Source: Microvirga vignae
Lineage (GTDB): Bacteria > Pseudomonadota > Alphaproteobacteria > Rhizobiales > Beijerinckiaceae
Assembly (NCBI RefSeq): GCF_001017175.1
Contig: NZ_LCYG01000032.1
Location: 186,001 to 250,000 of the forward strand
Length of the DNA: 64,000 nt
Reading direction: 5' to 3'
Positions 42,920 through 51,563 of the stretch are shown here, one piece after another. Position numbers and translations under genes: made by a program. Within the stretch, counting starts at the first letter, position 1. Every line of letters begins with the position of its first letter. The notes below the pieces were generated by a model that was given only the letters and a program-made list of their open reading frames with translations, made no database searches and was not told the DNA's origin.

Positions 42920-44137
42920 TCAGACGCCCTTCGGCTGGCTTGCGACCTCCAGGGTCACCGTCCGTTCCTTGCCCTCACGCCAGAGGGTGAGAGACAAGGT
43001 CTTGCCGGGCGCGACCTGGGCGACTTTGCGGGAGAGGTCCTTCGCCTCGTTGATCGGCTGACCGTCCACAGCGATGATGGTATCGCCCGTGCGGACACCA
43101 GCCTTTGCGGCAGGACCGTCCTTGATCGCCTCGGCCACGAGGGCGCCCTTAGGCTCCTTGAGGCCGATCGCTTCCGCGATTTCCTTGGTCACCGGCTGCA
43201 TCTGCACGCCGATGAAGCCGCGGGTCACGGAGCCCTTCTCCTTGAGCGCCGTAACGACCTGGTCGACCGTGCTCGCGGGGATCGCGAAGGCAATGCCGAC
43301 ATTGCCGCCGGACGGCGAGAAGATCGCCGTGTTCACGCCCACAACCTCGCCCGAGAGGTTGAAGGTCGGGCCGCCGGAATTGCCCTTGTTCACCGAGGCG
43401 TCGATCTGGATGAAGTCATCGTAAGGGCCGGCGCCAATGTCACGATGCTGGGCCGAGACAATACCCGCCGTCACCGTGCCGCCGAGGCCGAACGGGTTGC
43501 CGATGGCGACCACCCAATCGCCGATGCGGGCTTTCTGGCCAGCGAGACGCACATAGGGGAAGTCATTGCCCTCGACCTTAAGCAGGGCAAGGTCGGTCTT
43601 GGAGTCGGTTCCGATGACCTTGGCATCGAGTGTCCTGCCGTCATCCATGGTCACCTGCACCTCGGAGGCATTGTCGACGACGTGGTTGTTGGTCACGACA
43701 TAGCCGTCAGCCGAGATGAAGAAGCCTGAACCCAGAGCCTGGCCGAACTGACGGGGACGCTCCTGACGGGGACCACGGCCACCACGCTCACCGGGGAACT
43801 GATCGCGAAACTGGCGGAAGAAGCGCTCCATCGGATGGCCGGGCGGCAGATCGGGCGGCGAGAATTGCGGCCCATCCTCGTCGTCATTGTCCCTGTCGGC
43901 CACGTTCTGCACCTTGACCTTCACGGCGACGACGGCAGGCTTCACTTGCTCGATCACGTCAGCGAAGGACGGCACGTTCTGGATCGGCTGCGACATGGAG
44001 CGCAGCTCGGCATGGGCTGGATTGGGGACAACGAGGCCGCTCTCAACCGCGCCACCGGCAATCAAGGCTGCAACGGCCGCGGCACCGAGCCACTTCGCGC
44101 TACGTTTACGAAAGGAAGTGGAAACCTTGTCCAACAT
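42920..44137 (-). CDS. degP: Periplasmic serine protease of the Do/DegP family with a single PDZ domain
   Basis: A 405-residue exported protease. A signal peptide (about 1-43, cut at AHA-E) precedes a trypsin-like domain with catalytic triad H152 (TNNHVVD), D182 (TDLALLKV) and S254 (NKGNSGGPTFN). One PDZ domain covers about 300-395 (RGFIGVQMQPVTKEIAEAIGL). Most Do-family members are about 480-520 residues with two PDZ domains; this one ends after the first, as in DegS/HhoA-like proteins. It degrades or refolds damaged envelope proteins. It sits between ccmH and a two-component pair on the same strand. Confidence 0.93.
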   Translation of the reverse strand: MLDKVSTSFRKRSAKWLGAAAVAALIAGGAVESGLVVPNPAHAELRSMSQPIQNVPSFADVIEQVKPAVVAVKVKVQNVADRDNDDEDGPQFSPPDLPPGHPMERFFRQFRDQFPGERGGRGPRQERPRQFGQALGSGFFISADGYVVTNNHVVDNASEVQVTMDDGRTLDAKVIGTDSKTDLALLKVEGNDFPYVRLAGQKARIGDWVVAIGNPFGLGGTVTAGIVSAQHRDIGAGPYDDFIQIDASVNKGNSGGPTFNLSGEVVGVNTAIFSPSGGNVGIAFAIPASTVDQVVTALKEKGSVTRGFIGVQMQPVTKEIAEAIGLKEPKGALVAEAIKDGPAAKAGVRTGDTIIAVDGQPINEAKDLSRKVAQVAPGKTLSLTLWREGKERTVTLEVASQPKGV

Positions 44138-44245
44138 GTCTTCTCTCTCCTGAAAGAACCTTTTTCGGTTCGTATTGAGAGGAAGATGGGGGTTGGCGCC
44201 TTACGGTACCCTCACCCCAAGATGAAATGTTGGTAAGGTTCTCGA

Positions 44246-44707
44246 TCAGGAGGCGGATTGGTCCCGTCTGAGCAGCGCCTCAAGGGCTTTCCGTTCCTCC
44301 TCGTTGAGTGTTTCAGGAGCCTGCGGACGCCGGCGGAGAACCGCATAGGCTCCGATCCCTCCTAGAACCAGCACGAGCACCGGGGTCAGCCACAGCAGCA
44401 TATTGTGGCGGCTGAAAGTGGGCTTGAGCAGCACGAACTCGCCGTAGCGCTGCACCAGAAAGTCGCGGACCTGCTGGTCCGTATCGCCCGCCATGAGCCG
44501 TTCGCGGACGAGAAGGCGCAGATCCTTGGCGAGCTGCGCATCGGAATCGTCGATGGACTGGTTCTGGCAGACCAGACAGCGCAGGCCTGCGGAGATCTCG
44601 CGAGCCCGCTTCTCCAGAGCGGAATCGTTTAGCACCTCGTCCGGCTGAACGGCGAAAGCCGAGACGCTGAGAACGAGGGAAGCCAAGAGAGCAAGAACAA
44701 ACCGCAT
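44246..44707 (-). CDS. ccmH: Cytochrome c biogenesis protein CcmH (CycL)
   Basis: A 153-residue protein with a signal peptide (1-19), a periplasmic domain bearing the redox motif LRCLVCQNQS (C44 and C47) and a C-terminal membrane anchor (about 104-125). It reduces or holds the haem-binding cysteines of apocytochrome c. Its start lies 4 bases after the ccmF stop. CcmG, often found between ccmF and ccmH, is absent here, as in the rhizobial cycHJKL operon. Confidence 0.95.
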   Translation of the reverse strand: MRFVLALLASLVLSVSAFAVQPDEVLNDSALEKRAREISAGLRCLVCQNQSIDDSDAQLAKDLRLLVRERLMAGDTDQQVRDFLVQRYGEFVLLKPTFSRHNMLLWLTPVLVLVLGGIGAYAVLRRRPQAPETLNEEERKALEALLRRDQSAS

Positions 44708-44710
44708 GGC

Positions 44711-46693
44711 TCACTCCGCGGGTACAGGCGCGGCCGGGCTCACCTTGGCCCGCGCCGGAGCGCCGATGCGCAGGCGCCGGTCCGTCAGAGAGACGCCGCC
44801 GCCCAAAGCCATGACGAGCGCGCCGATCCAGATCAACAGCACGAGAGGCTTGTGATAGAGCCGCACCCCCACAGAACCATCAGCCTCAACCTCGCCAAGG
44901 CTGACATAGACTTGGCCGAGGCCGACGGTCATGATGCCAGCCTCAGTCGTCGGCATGCCACGGGTGACGTAAAGACGCTTCATGCTCTCCAGCGTCCCGA
45001 GCACCTGGCCCTGCCGGAGGATTGTGAACACCGCCACGTCCTCACGGTAATTGGCTTCCACACGAGGAATGACGCGCTCGAGTCTGGCTTCGTAATCGCC
45101 AGCCTTGAGGCGCTCGCCGAGTTTGAGTGTTGCCAGTCCTTCAACACCCCAAGCCGTGGCAGCGATGCCGATGACTGTCAGACCTACGCCTGCATGGGCC
45201 AGCACCGTGCCCCAGGTAGAGCGCGGCAGATTGGCGGCTTTACGCCACGCGACAGCCAGAGGCGTGCCCCTCGACCAGGAACGTGTCACGATCTCGTTCA
45301 GAGAGCCGAGAACCAGATAGACGCCAAGACCGATACCGAGAGGCGCAGCAGCAGGCCCACCGTATTCGAACGCGAACATCGCCATAGCAGCGAGAAGCGA
45401 CAGACCGAACACGGCGTAAAGACGCTGAGCTGTGCCCAGGAAGTTACCGCGCTTCCAGGCGAGGGTCTGGCCGAGCGGCAACAGCAGCAGGAGCGGAACG
45501 ATCAGCGGCAGGAAGGTGAAGTTGAAGAACGGCGCGCCGACGGAAATCTTCTCGCCCGTCAGAACCTCCAACGCCAGCGGATAGAGCGTCCCGATCAGAA
45601 CCGTCGCGCAGGCGGTGGCCAGGAACAGGTTGTTCAGCACGAGAGCGCCTTCGCGTGAGACAGGCGCGAACAGCCCACCCTGCTTGAGCATGGGCGCGCG
45701 CCAGGCGAACAGCGCGAGAGAGCCGCCGATGAAGAAGATGAGAATGCCGAGGATGAAGCTGCCGCGCTCCGGATCGACAGCGAAGGAGTGCACCGACGTC
45801 AGCACGCCCGAGCGCACAAGGAACGTGCCGAGCAAAGAGAGCGAGAACGTGAGAATGGCGAGAAGGACCGTCCAGACTTTCAGCGCATCGCGCTTTTCCA
45901 TGACGACCGTGGAATGCAGCAGCGCCGTACCGGCAAGCCAAGGCATGAGCGAGGCGTTCTCGACCGGATCCCAGAACCACCAGCCGCCCCAGCCGAGTTC
46001 GTAATAGGCCCAGTAAGAGCCCATCGCGATGCCGAGCGTGAGGAAAGCCCAGGCGCCGAGCGTCCAGGGACGAACGATGCGCGCCCAAACAGCATCGATG
46101 CGACCATCGATCAGCGCAGCGATGGCAAAGGCGAACGAGATCGAGAAGCCGACATAGCCGATGTAGAGAAGCGGCGGATGGATCGCGAGGCCCGGATCCT
46201 GCAGCAGTGGGTTCAAATCCTGTCCCTCGGCGGGAGCCGGAATGACGCGCGTGAAAGGATTCGACGTGATCAGGATGAACAGCAGAAAGGCGATGGTAAT
46301 CGCTGCCTGCACTGCCAGCGTATTGGCCTGCAGCCGCTGTGGAATGCTGTTCTTCGCAAGTGCCACCACAGCTCCGAAGAGGGCCAGGATGAGGATCCAC
46401 AGGAGCATGGAGCCCTCATGGTTACCCCACACACCGGAGAGCTTGTAGATGAGAGGCTTTGCCGAGTGCGAGTTCTCGACCACGTTCATGACCGAGAAAT
46501 CGGACGTCACATAGGCTATGGTCAACGCCAGAAAGGCGAAGCTGATACAGGTGAAAACGGCCATGCCCGTGACAGGCCCGACCGACATCAGCACGGGATC
46601 GTTGGCGCGCGCACCCCAGAGCGGCACGACGAACTGGATCAGGGACAACCCAAGCGCCAGGGTCAGCGCAAAATGTCCGGCCTCGACCAACAC
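44711..46693 (-). CDS. ccmF: Cytochrome c haem lyase subunit CcmF (CycK)
   Basis: A 660-residue polytopic protein with the tryptophan-rich haem-handling motif GWGGWWFWDPVENASLMPWL near 230-250, and conserved stretches SHSAKPLIYKLSGVWGNHEGSMLLW near 80 and RSGVLTSVHSFAVDPERG near 310. It takes haem from CcmE and attaches it to apocytochrome c with CcmH and CcmI. The start is GTG at 46693. It follows ccmE by 20 bases. Confidence 0.96.
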   Translation of the reverse strand: MLVEAGHFALTLALGLSLIQFVVPLWGARANDPVLMSVGPVTGMAVFTCISFAFLALTIAYVTSDFSVMNVVENSHSAKPLIYKLSGVWGNHEGSMLLWILILALFGAVVALAKNSIPQRLQANTLAVQAAITIAFLLFILITSNPFTRVIPAPAEGQDLNPLLQDPGLAIHPPLLYIGYVGFSISFAFAIAALIDGRIDAVWARIVRPWTLGAWAFLTLGIAMGSYWAYYELGWGGWWFWDPVENASLMPWLAGTALLHSTVVMEKRDALKVWTVLLAILTFSLSLLGTFLVRSGVLTSVHSFAVDPERGSFILGILIFFIGGSLALFAWRAPMLKQGGLFAPVSREGALVLNNLFLATACATVLIGTLYPLALEVLTGEKISVGAPFFNFTFLPLIVPLLLLLPLGQTLAWKRGNFLGTAQRLYAVFGLSLLAAMAMFAFEYGGPAAAPLGIGLGVYLVLGSLNEIVTRSWSRGTPLAVAWRKAANLPRSTWGTVLAHAGVGLTVIGIAATAWGVEGLATLKLGERLKAGDYEARLERVIPRVEANYREDVAVFTILRQGQVLGTLESMKRLYVTRGMPTTEAGIMTVGLGQVYVSLGEVEADGSVGVRLYHKPLVLLIWIGALVMALGGGVSLTDRRLRIGAPARAKVSPAAPVPAE

Positions 46694-46713
46694 GAGGGCT
46701 CTCCTTACTTAAC

Positions 46714-47172
46714 TTACTGCGTCTTCGGCGCGGCGTTCGCCTCGCCCTGCCAATGCCCCTGCTTCTTCAGGGTATCGGCGACTTCACGCGGCATATAGTT
46801 TTCATCGTGCTTGGCGAGAACGGAATCTGCGCGGAACACCGTCGCGCTTTCAAGGACGCCCTCAGCCACGACGCCCTGCCCTTCGCGGAACAGGTCGGGC
46901 AACAGGCCCCTGTAGCGCACCTGGATTGCGCCATGAGCATCCATTACCTCGAAGGTGATCTGCTGGTCGGTGCCGCGCTGCACCGTCCCCTCCTTCACGA
47001 GTCCGCCAAGACGAAGACGCGTGCCGGGCCGCACGTTCTTGGCCTGAATATCCGCCGGCGAGTTGAAGAACACGATCGTGTCGTTCATGGCGTAAAGCAC
47101 AAGACCAAGCGCAATCGCGAGGATGCCTCCTGCAATACCGATCAAGGTCAGGCGTCTTTGTTTTCTGGTCAT
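46714..47172 (-). CDS. ccmE: Periplasmic haem chaperone CcmE (CycJ)
   Basis: A 152-residue protein with an N-terminal membrane anchor (about 9-28) and an OB-fold domain. The haem is bound covalently at H122 in the motif [10 protein letters not shown], with Tyr126 as ligand; both are present. It carries haem from the CcmABC complex to CcmF. Its start overlaps the ccmI stop (ATGA), showing translational coupling. Confidence 0.96.
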   Translation of the reverse strand: MTRKQRRLTLIGIAGGILAIALGLVLYAMNDTIVFFNSPADIQAKNVRPGTRLRLGGLVKEGTVQRGTDQQITFEVMDAHGAIQVRYRGLLPDLFREGQGVVAEGVLESATVFRADSVLAKHDENYMPREVADTLKKQGHWQGEANAAPKTQ

Positions 47173-48275
47173 GGTGCGGCGTCAGTCAGTTTCAGTTCGC
47201 GTGCCATCGCATCGATGGTTTTCAACCCAGCGTCGTTCTGCGCCAGGGCTTGCCGGGCACGCTCGGCAGCAGCCACGGCTTTGTCGCGCTGCCCGAGAAC
47301 CGCATAGGACCGGATCAGGCGCGCCCATTCTTCAGGAGATCCGCCCTGGGTCTCAAGGCGCTCGGCCAAGCCGGACACCATGCGGGCAATGTCTGCAGCC
47401 CCAATCTGGGGAGCATCCTCCTGCCCTGCAACGGGCTGCTCGCCCCCAAGGCTTGCTAGGCGCTGCCTGACGACGTCGCCCCACGGAGCCCCTTCCGGCG
47501 ACGAGGAGAGAAGCTCGCCGTAGGCCTGCTTGGCCTTCTCGATCTGCCCATCCTGCTCGGCGGCGACGGCAAGATAGTAGCGAGCCTTCGGCGAGGCCTT
47601 GTTCAACTGCACCGCTTGCTCGAAAACCTTTTGAGCTTCCGAGGAAACGAGGCCGTCCTTGGCAAGGACCATGACCTCACCGTAATTCGCTAACCGGTCC
47701 GCGCTGGCACCGAGATAACGCACGGCAGACTCGTAGGCCTTCACCGCATCGTCGATGCGGCCCATGCGGATATACACCGGAGCCACCACCTCCCAGCCGC
47801 GACCATCCTGCGGGTTCTGGGCCAAATGCGCCTCGATCTGCGAGACGGCGGCCATCAGATCCATCTTGTCACCCGATGCCTGAGCCTGCTGCTCCGGCGG
47901 ATGGGTCAGGAGATGCGGCGAGCCGTAAGCTCCGTAGAGTGCGAGAGCAATAATCGGGATCACGGACAGAGCCAGTGTCGAAGCGGCTCTGCGGCGGCGC
48001 AGGGCCGGCTCTCCCACAGCAGCGAAAGCATCGGCCGCTGTCGCGCCGGTGGCACGCAGAAGGCGGCGCCCGGCCTCGGCCTTGGCCGCCTCGGCCTCGC
48101 TCGGGAGCAGCACTCCGCGCTCACGGTCACGCTCGATCTCAGAGATTTGTTCGCGATAGAACTGGGTATCGGGGTCCACCTGCTGCGCTGCGAGCGCACG
48201 GTGGCGCGACAGCGGCCAAAGCACCGCCATCACGGCTGCCGCCGTCATCAGCAAGAGTATGATCCAGATCACCAT
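47169..48275 (-). CDS. ccmI: Cytochrome c-type biogenesis protein CcmI (CycH)
   Basis: A 368-residue membrane protein with two N-terminal TM helices (about 3-19 and 98-116) joined by a cytoplasmic loop ([21 protein letters not shown]), then a periplasmic TPR domain (about 135-360; [24 protein letters not shown]). It presents apocytochrome c to the CcmF/CcmH haem lyase. First gene of the ccmIEFH operon. It begins 71 bases after the feuQ-like kinase, so the whole region may be read from further upstream. Confidence 0.94.
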   Translation of the reverse strand: MVIWIILLLMTAAAVMAVLWPLSRHRALAAQQVDPDTQFYREQISEIERDRERGVLLPSEAEAAKAEAGRRLLRATGATAADAFAAVGEPALRRRRAASTLALSVIPIIALALYGAYGSPHLLTHPPEQQAQASGDKMDLMAAVSQIEAHLAQNPQDGRGWEVVAPVYIRMGRIDDAVKAYESAVRYLGASADRLANYGEVMVLAKDGLVSSEAQKVFEQAVQLNKASPKARYYLAVAAEQDGQIEKAKQAYGELLSSSPEGAPWGDVVRQRLASLGGEQPVAGQEDAPQIGAADIARMVSGLAERLETQGGSPEEWARLIRSYAVLGQRDKAVAAAERARQALAQNDAGLKTIDAMARELKLTDAAP

Positions 48276-48346
48276 AAAATCCTAATTACCCCGAGTCCCC
48301 GTCAAGCACGACGGTGGCACGGTGTCACGCGTAAAAATACATAGGA

Positions 48347-49744
48347 TTAGCCTCTATCCCCCGGCAGCTCGAGCACGGCGCGCAAACCGCCGAGAGGAGC
48401 GGCTTCGAGCCTGAGCGATCCACGATAGAGGGTTGCAAGATCGCTGACGATGGAAAGCCCCAGGCCCGAGCCAGGCTTGGTCTCGTCGAGACGGCGGCCA
48501 CGCTTGAGAACCTCGGCTCTCGCCGCTTCCGGGAGACCTGGACCGTCATCGTCGATGAGCAGGCGGAACCGGGGGCGATCATCATCCTCGCGAATGACCT
48601 CGACGGAGATCTCGACCTTGCCCGTAGCCCATTTGGCTGCGTTGTCGATCAGATTGCCCGCCATCTCCTCCAGGTCCTGCTTTTCGCCCCTGAAACGCAG
48701 GTCCCGCGGAATTGCGAGCTCAACCGCAAGATCCTTGTCGCGGTAAATCTTGGCGAACGTGCGGGCGAGGCCCGCAATCACCGGCTCCACATCCGTCAGT
48801 GTCCCCAGCGTTCCGGCGAGAGCCGCCGCGCGGGCACGGTCGAGATAATAGTTCACTTGATCCCGCATAAGAGTTGCCTGCTCACGCACCCGAACCGCCA
48901 CCTCGTCGGGAGCATTCTCTGCTTCATTCATGATGATGCTGAGAGGTGTCTTCAGGGCATGGGCCAGATTGCCGACCTGCGTGCGAGCGCGCTCCAGAAT
49001 CTCCCGGTTCGTATCGAGCAGAAGGTTCAACTCGCTCGCGAGCGGGGAAATGTCGCGCGGGTATTCTCCGACGATCCTCTCCGCCTCTCCGCGCCGGATC
49101 GCGCTAAGGGCACTGCGAAGATTGGCCAGGGGTCGCAAACCAAAGCGGATTTGGAGAAGAGTGGAAAAGCCGAGCGCGAGCCCAAGCAGCGCGAAGGTGA
49201 TGGTCAGGGCGAAGAGAAAGTCGCGCACGCCCACGTCGATTTCATCGGCTGGACCCGCCACGCGAATGACGTAACGGCCGTCTTCGCCGAGATCGATGTC
49301 GCGCTCGATGATGCGAAGATTCCGCTCGTCCGGCGCCTTGCCGTAGCCACGGCGAATTTGCCCGAACCGGTTATCGCTGGACACCGCAAGGCTTGGCACC
49401 TGTCCACCGAAGAGGGATTTGGAGGAGCGGATTTCGTCCGGCTTGGCATTGGGCCGCGCCACCTGCCAGTACCAGCCGGACAGAGGCAACTCGAACCGGG
49501 GATCGCCAATGGGACCGAGATCGCGATCCGGATCGCCTGGGGCTACAAGGTTCGAGGCCAGGGTGTTGGCATAGACGAGAAGGCGCTGGTCGAAGGCCCT
49601 CTCCGTATTGTCGCGATAGAGCGTCAGCAGGATCAACCCGGCAACGAGCAGAATCGCGAAGCTCCAGAAGACGGAGGAGACCGCAAGCCGGACGGCAATG
49701 GGCCGGCCGGCGAGACTCTTCAGGATCGGACGGAAGCCGCTCAC
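48347..49744 (-). CDS. feuQ: FeuQ-like sensor histidine kinase
   Basis: A 465-residue kinase with TM helices at about 22-42 and 177-200, a periplasmic domain of about 130 residues containing GWYWQVARPN and RVAGPADEI, a HAMP-like linker, HisKA with H262 in VGNLAHALKTPLSIIMNEAENAP and an HATPase domain (LIDNAAKWATG, IDDDGPGLP, GSGLGLSIVSDLATLYRG). The GTG start overlaps the regulator stop (GTGA). In Rhizobium leguminosarum feuPQ lies beside cycHJKL and affects iron uptake; in S. meliloti it controls cyclic glucan export. The name is assigned from this linkage and similarity in type. Confidence 0.75.
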   Translation of the reverse strand: MSGFRPILKSLAGRPIAVRLAVSSVFWSFAILLVAGLILLTLYRDNTERAFDQRLLVYANTLASNLVAPGDPDRDLGPIGDPRFELPLSGWYWQVARPNAKPDEIRSSKSLFGGQVPSLAVSSDNRFGQIRRGYGKAPDERNLRIIERDIDLGEDGRYVIRVAGPADEIDVGVRDFLFALTITFALLGLALGFSTLLQIRFGLRPLANLRSALSAIRRGEAERIVGEYPRDISPLASELNLLLDTNREILERARTQVGNLAHALKTPLSIIMNEAENAPDEVAVRVREQATLMRDQVNYYLDRARAAALAGTLGTLTDVEPVIAGLARTFAKIYRDKDLAVELAIPRDLRFRGEKQDLEEMAGNLIDNAAKWATGKVEISVEVIREDDDRPRFRLLIDDDGPGLPEAARAEVLKRGRRLDETKPGSGLGLSIVSDLATLYRGSLRLEAAPLGGLRAVLELPGDRG

Positions 49745-50418
49745 GACTTCGTTTGAGTCTGGCTCGCGTCGAGGAGGTAACCCAGGCCGCGAACGGTCTG
49801 GATGATGTCCACGCCGAGTTTCTTGCGCAGGCGGCCAATGAAGACCTCGATCGTATTCGAGTCACGGTCGAAGTCCTGGTCGTAGAGGTGCTCCGTCAGT
49901 TCGCCTCGGGAAACGATGCGGCCCGTATGGTGCATGAGGTAGGAGAGGAGCCGGTACTCATGGGAGGTGAGCTTGACCGGGTTTCCGTCCACCGCCACAC
50001 GGCCCGAACGGGTGTCGAGCTTCACGGGACCGCAGGCGATCTCGCTCGTGGCATGGCCCGTGGCCCGGCGCAGCAAGGCGCGGACGCGGGCCAGAAGCTC
50101 CTCCATATGGAAGGGCTTGGTCACATAGTCGTCGGCCCCGGCATCGAAGCCCTGGACCTTGTCGCTCCAGCGGTCGCGAGCGGTCAGGATGATCACGGGC
50201 GTCTTCCTGCCCTCGCGGCGCCAGGCGGTGAGGACGGACACGCCGTCCACCTTCGGCAGGCCGAGATCGAGGATGATGGCGTCATAGGGCTCAGTATCCC
50301 CGAGGAACTGCCCCTCCTCGCCATCGAAAGCCGTATCAACCGCGTAGCCCGCCTGCTCAAGGGCGGTCACGATCTGCTTATTGAGGGTCTTGTCATCCTC
50401 GACAACGAGAAGGCGCAC
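49741..50418 (-). CDS. feuP: FeuP-like OmpR-family response regulator
   Basis: A 225-residue regulator. The receiver has D8/D9, phospho-acceptor D51 (AIILDLGLP), the Thr of IILTARDRWSDKVQGFDAGADDYVTKPFHMEE and Lys in TKPF. The DNA-binding domain (about 125-220) has LTSHEYRLLSYLMHHTGRIVSR and IGRLRKKLGVDIIQTVRGLGYLL. The length agrees with rhizobial FeuP (about 223). It is coupled to the downstream kinase, and a small PepSY-like gene ends 16 bases upstream. Likely autoregulated as part of this three-gene unit, but this is inference. Confidence 0.78.
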   Translation of the reverse strand: MRLLVVEDDKTLNKQIVTALEQAGYAVDTAFDGEEGQFLGDTEPYDAIILDLGLPKVDGVSVLTAWRREGRKTPVIILTARDRWSDKVQGFDAGADDYVTKPFHMEELLARVRALLRRATGHATSEIACGPVKLDTRSGRVAVDGNPVKLTSHEYRLLSYLMHHTGRIVSRGELTEHLYDQDFDRDSNTIEVFIGRLRKKLGVDIIQTVRGLGYLLDASQTQTKS

Positions 50419-50434
50419 GTTTCGAGCTTTCTTT

Positions 50435-50749
50435 TCAGTGAACCGATTTCACACGTCCGGTAGAGCCGTCGATCATCACTTGCACGATACGACCATCCTT
50501 TTGCAAGGCCATGATGACATAAACCAGCGTATCGCTGCTGCGGCAAAGATTGGCCCGCACCACATCCGCATTGGGAACCTGGCGACGGGCCGTCATAACG
50601 GCCATGGCCGGCGCGACGACGCCCTTGGAGGCCACCGCCTCCTGCATTTCCCGGGGCGGCAGGCAATTCTGGAGAGCCGCCGTCGCGCTTTGCGCGGACG
50701 CAGCCCCCATCATTCCCCACATCGCTATGACCAGCCAAACCAGACGCAT
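50435..50749 (-). CDS. Small PepSY-like periplasmic protein in the FeuN position
   Basis: A 104-residue protein: signal peptide MRLVWLVIAMWGMMGAASAQ, then a domain with two Cys (NCLPPREMQ and ANLCRSSD) that likely form a disulfide, and a C-terminal YVIMALQKDGRIVQVMIDGSTGRVKSV. The last stretch is the strand pattern of PepSY domains (dGrv..v.vDa.tG.v). It sits 16 bases upstream of the feuP-like gene. In S. meliloti a small periplasmic protein, FeuN, inhibits FeuQ, and I recall its gene adjacent to feuP; this gene may have the same job. The ATG at 50749 has an AAGG-type ribosome binding site; a GTG at 50773 is an alternative. Confidence 0.75.
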   Translation of the reverse strand: MRLVWLVIAMWGMMGAASAQSATAALQNCLPPREMQEAVASKGVVAPAMAVMTARRQVPNADVVRANLCRSSDTLVYVIMALQKDGRIVQVMIDGSTGRVKSVH

Positions 50750-50796
50750 GCCCGCCTTATGCCTTTGCAGCACTGAACGAAGCCTGAATGTCCAAT

Positions 50797-51006
50797 CTAG
50801 GTCGCAATCTGCTTGGTGGCCAGGATCCGGAAAACGGTGGAGGCGATGAAGCTGGCCGCCGCAATAAACTGAACCAGGGCCTCCTGCAAGGCTCCGGCAT
50901 TCAGAGCCGAGGCCTCGAAGCCGAACAGGCCAAGGATCAGGGCGGCAAAGCCGATCAGGTTGGCCCAGACGGTCCGGCTGGCAAGAAGGGTTTTGGTGTC
51001 TATCAT
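50797..51006 (-). CDS. Possible independently translated holin nested in the 3' end of the muramidase gene
   Basis: An ATG at 51006, in the same frame as the muramidase, is preceded by AAGGAGG 6 bases upstream, the best ribosome binding site I saw in the window. Translation from it gives 69 residues (MIDTKTLLASRTVWANLIGF, then two membrane segments) with the size and topology of a small holin. In related clusters the holin is, as I recall, a separate gene beside the muramidase. Here both a fused and a free form could be made. Whether initiation happens is not shown by sequence alone. Confidence 0.6.
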   Translation of the reverse strand: MIDTKTLLASRTVWANLIGFAALILGLFGFEASALNAGALQEALVQFIAAASFIASTVFRILATKQIAT

Positions 51007-51555
51007 GATATGTCCTCCTTGGAAGGGTTGAGATGAAGATGCGAGCAGGATCGCCTCCCGCTCAATGTCGAGAACCCGCCTGCGCCACCCCCGCCCGAAG
51101 ACGGGCCAGTTGGCGAGACGGGACAGAAAGCCGAGACGCTCGCGCGTCAGGCGGTGAATAGCTTCGATGACATCGGTGTTTTGGGCAGCCTCGAGCGTGG
51201 CGGGGCCGATCAGCCCATCCACCGCCACACCGAGAACCTTCTGCAGCAGCATGACCGCGCGGTCCGGACCCGAGTTGACGGCAAGATCGAAGAGCGCGAG
51301 ATCAAGTCCGCGGGGGACTTCATCGGCGCGGACAGCATCCCAATACAAACGACGGTAAATCGCGGCCGCCTCCTCGAGCGTGAGATGACGGACTTCATCG
51401 ATGGAAGCTGCATATCCTCTCACCCGGGACAGTGTTTGGACAGTGATCCCGAAATTCGTCGCACCTCCCGGATCCCGAGGGTGCTGGATGAAACCGCCTT
51501 CATGCCGCAGGACAAGCACCAGGGCTTGCTCGAAAGGTGATGAAGAAGCTGCCAC
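50797..51555 (-). CDS. Holin-associated N-acetylmuramidase (GH108) with fused C-terminal membrane domain
   Basis: A 252-residue protein from a GTG at 51555. Residues 8-95 are a glycoside hydrolase 108 domain: LVLRHEGGFIQHPRDPGGATNFGIT with catalytic Glu19. Residues 95-170 match the PG_binding_3 region (DLAVNSGPDRAVMLLQKVLGVAVDGLIGP). From residue 184 there is a membrane region with two hydrophobic stretches (TVWANLIGFAALILGLFGF and ALVQFIAAASFIASTVFRIL), like a small holin. No stop separates the two parts. It cleaves peptidoglycan to release phage-like particles. It is the last gene of the GTA-like cluster. Confidence 0.85.
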   Translation of the reverse strand: MAASSSPFEQALVLVLRHEGGFIQHPRDPGGATNFGITVQTLSRVRGYAASIDEVRHLTLEEAAAIYRRLYWDAVRADEVPRGLDLALFDLAVNSGPDRAVMLLQKVLGVAVDGLIGPATLEAAQNTDVIEAIHRLTRERLGFLSRLANWPVFGRGWRRRVLDIEREAILLASSSQPFQGGHIMIDTKTLLASRTVWANLIGFAALILGLFGFEASALNAGALQEALVQFIAAASFIASTVFRILATKQIAT

Positions 51556-51563
51556 GGCCTTGC

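Noticed and set aside
44155-44171. RNA thermometer in the degP leader (GAACC/GGTTC hairpin)
   Set aside because: The short hairpin does not cover the ribosome binding site or start codon, so heat control by this structure is not supported.
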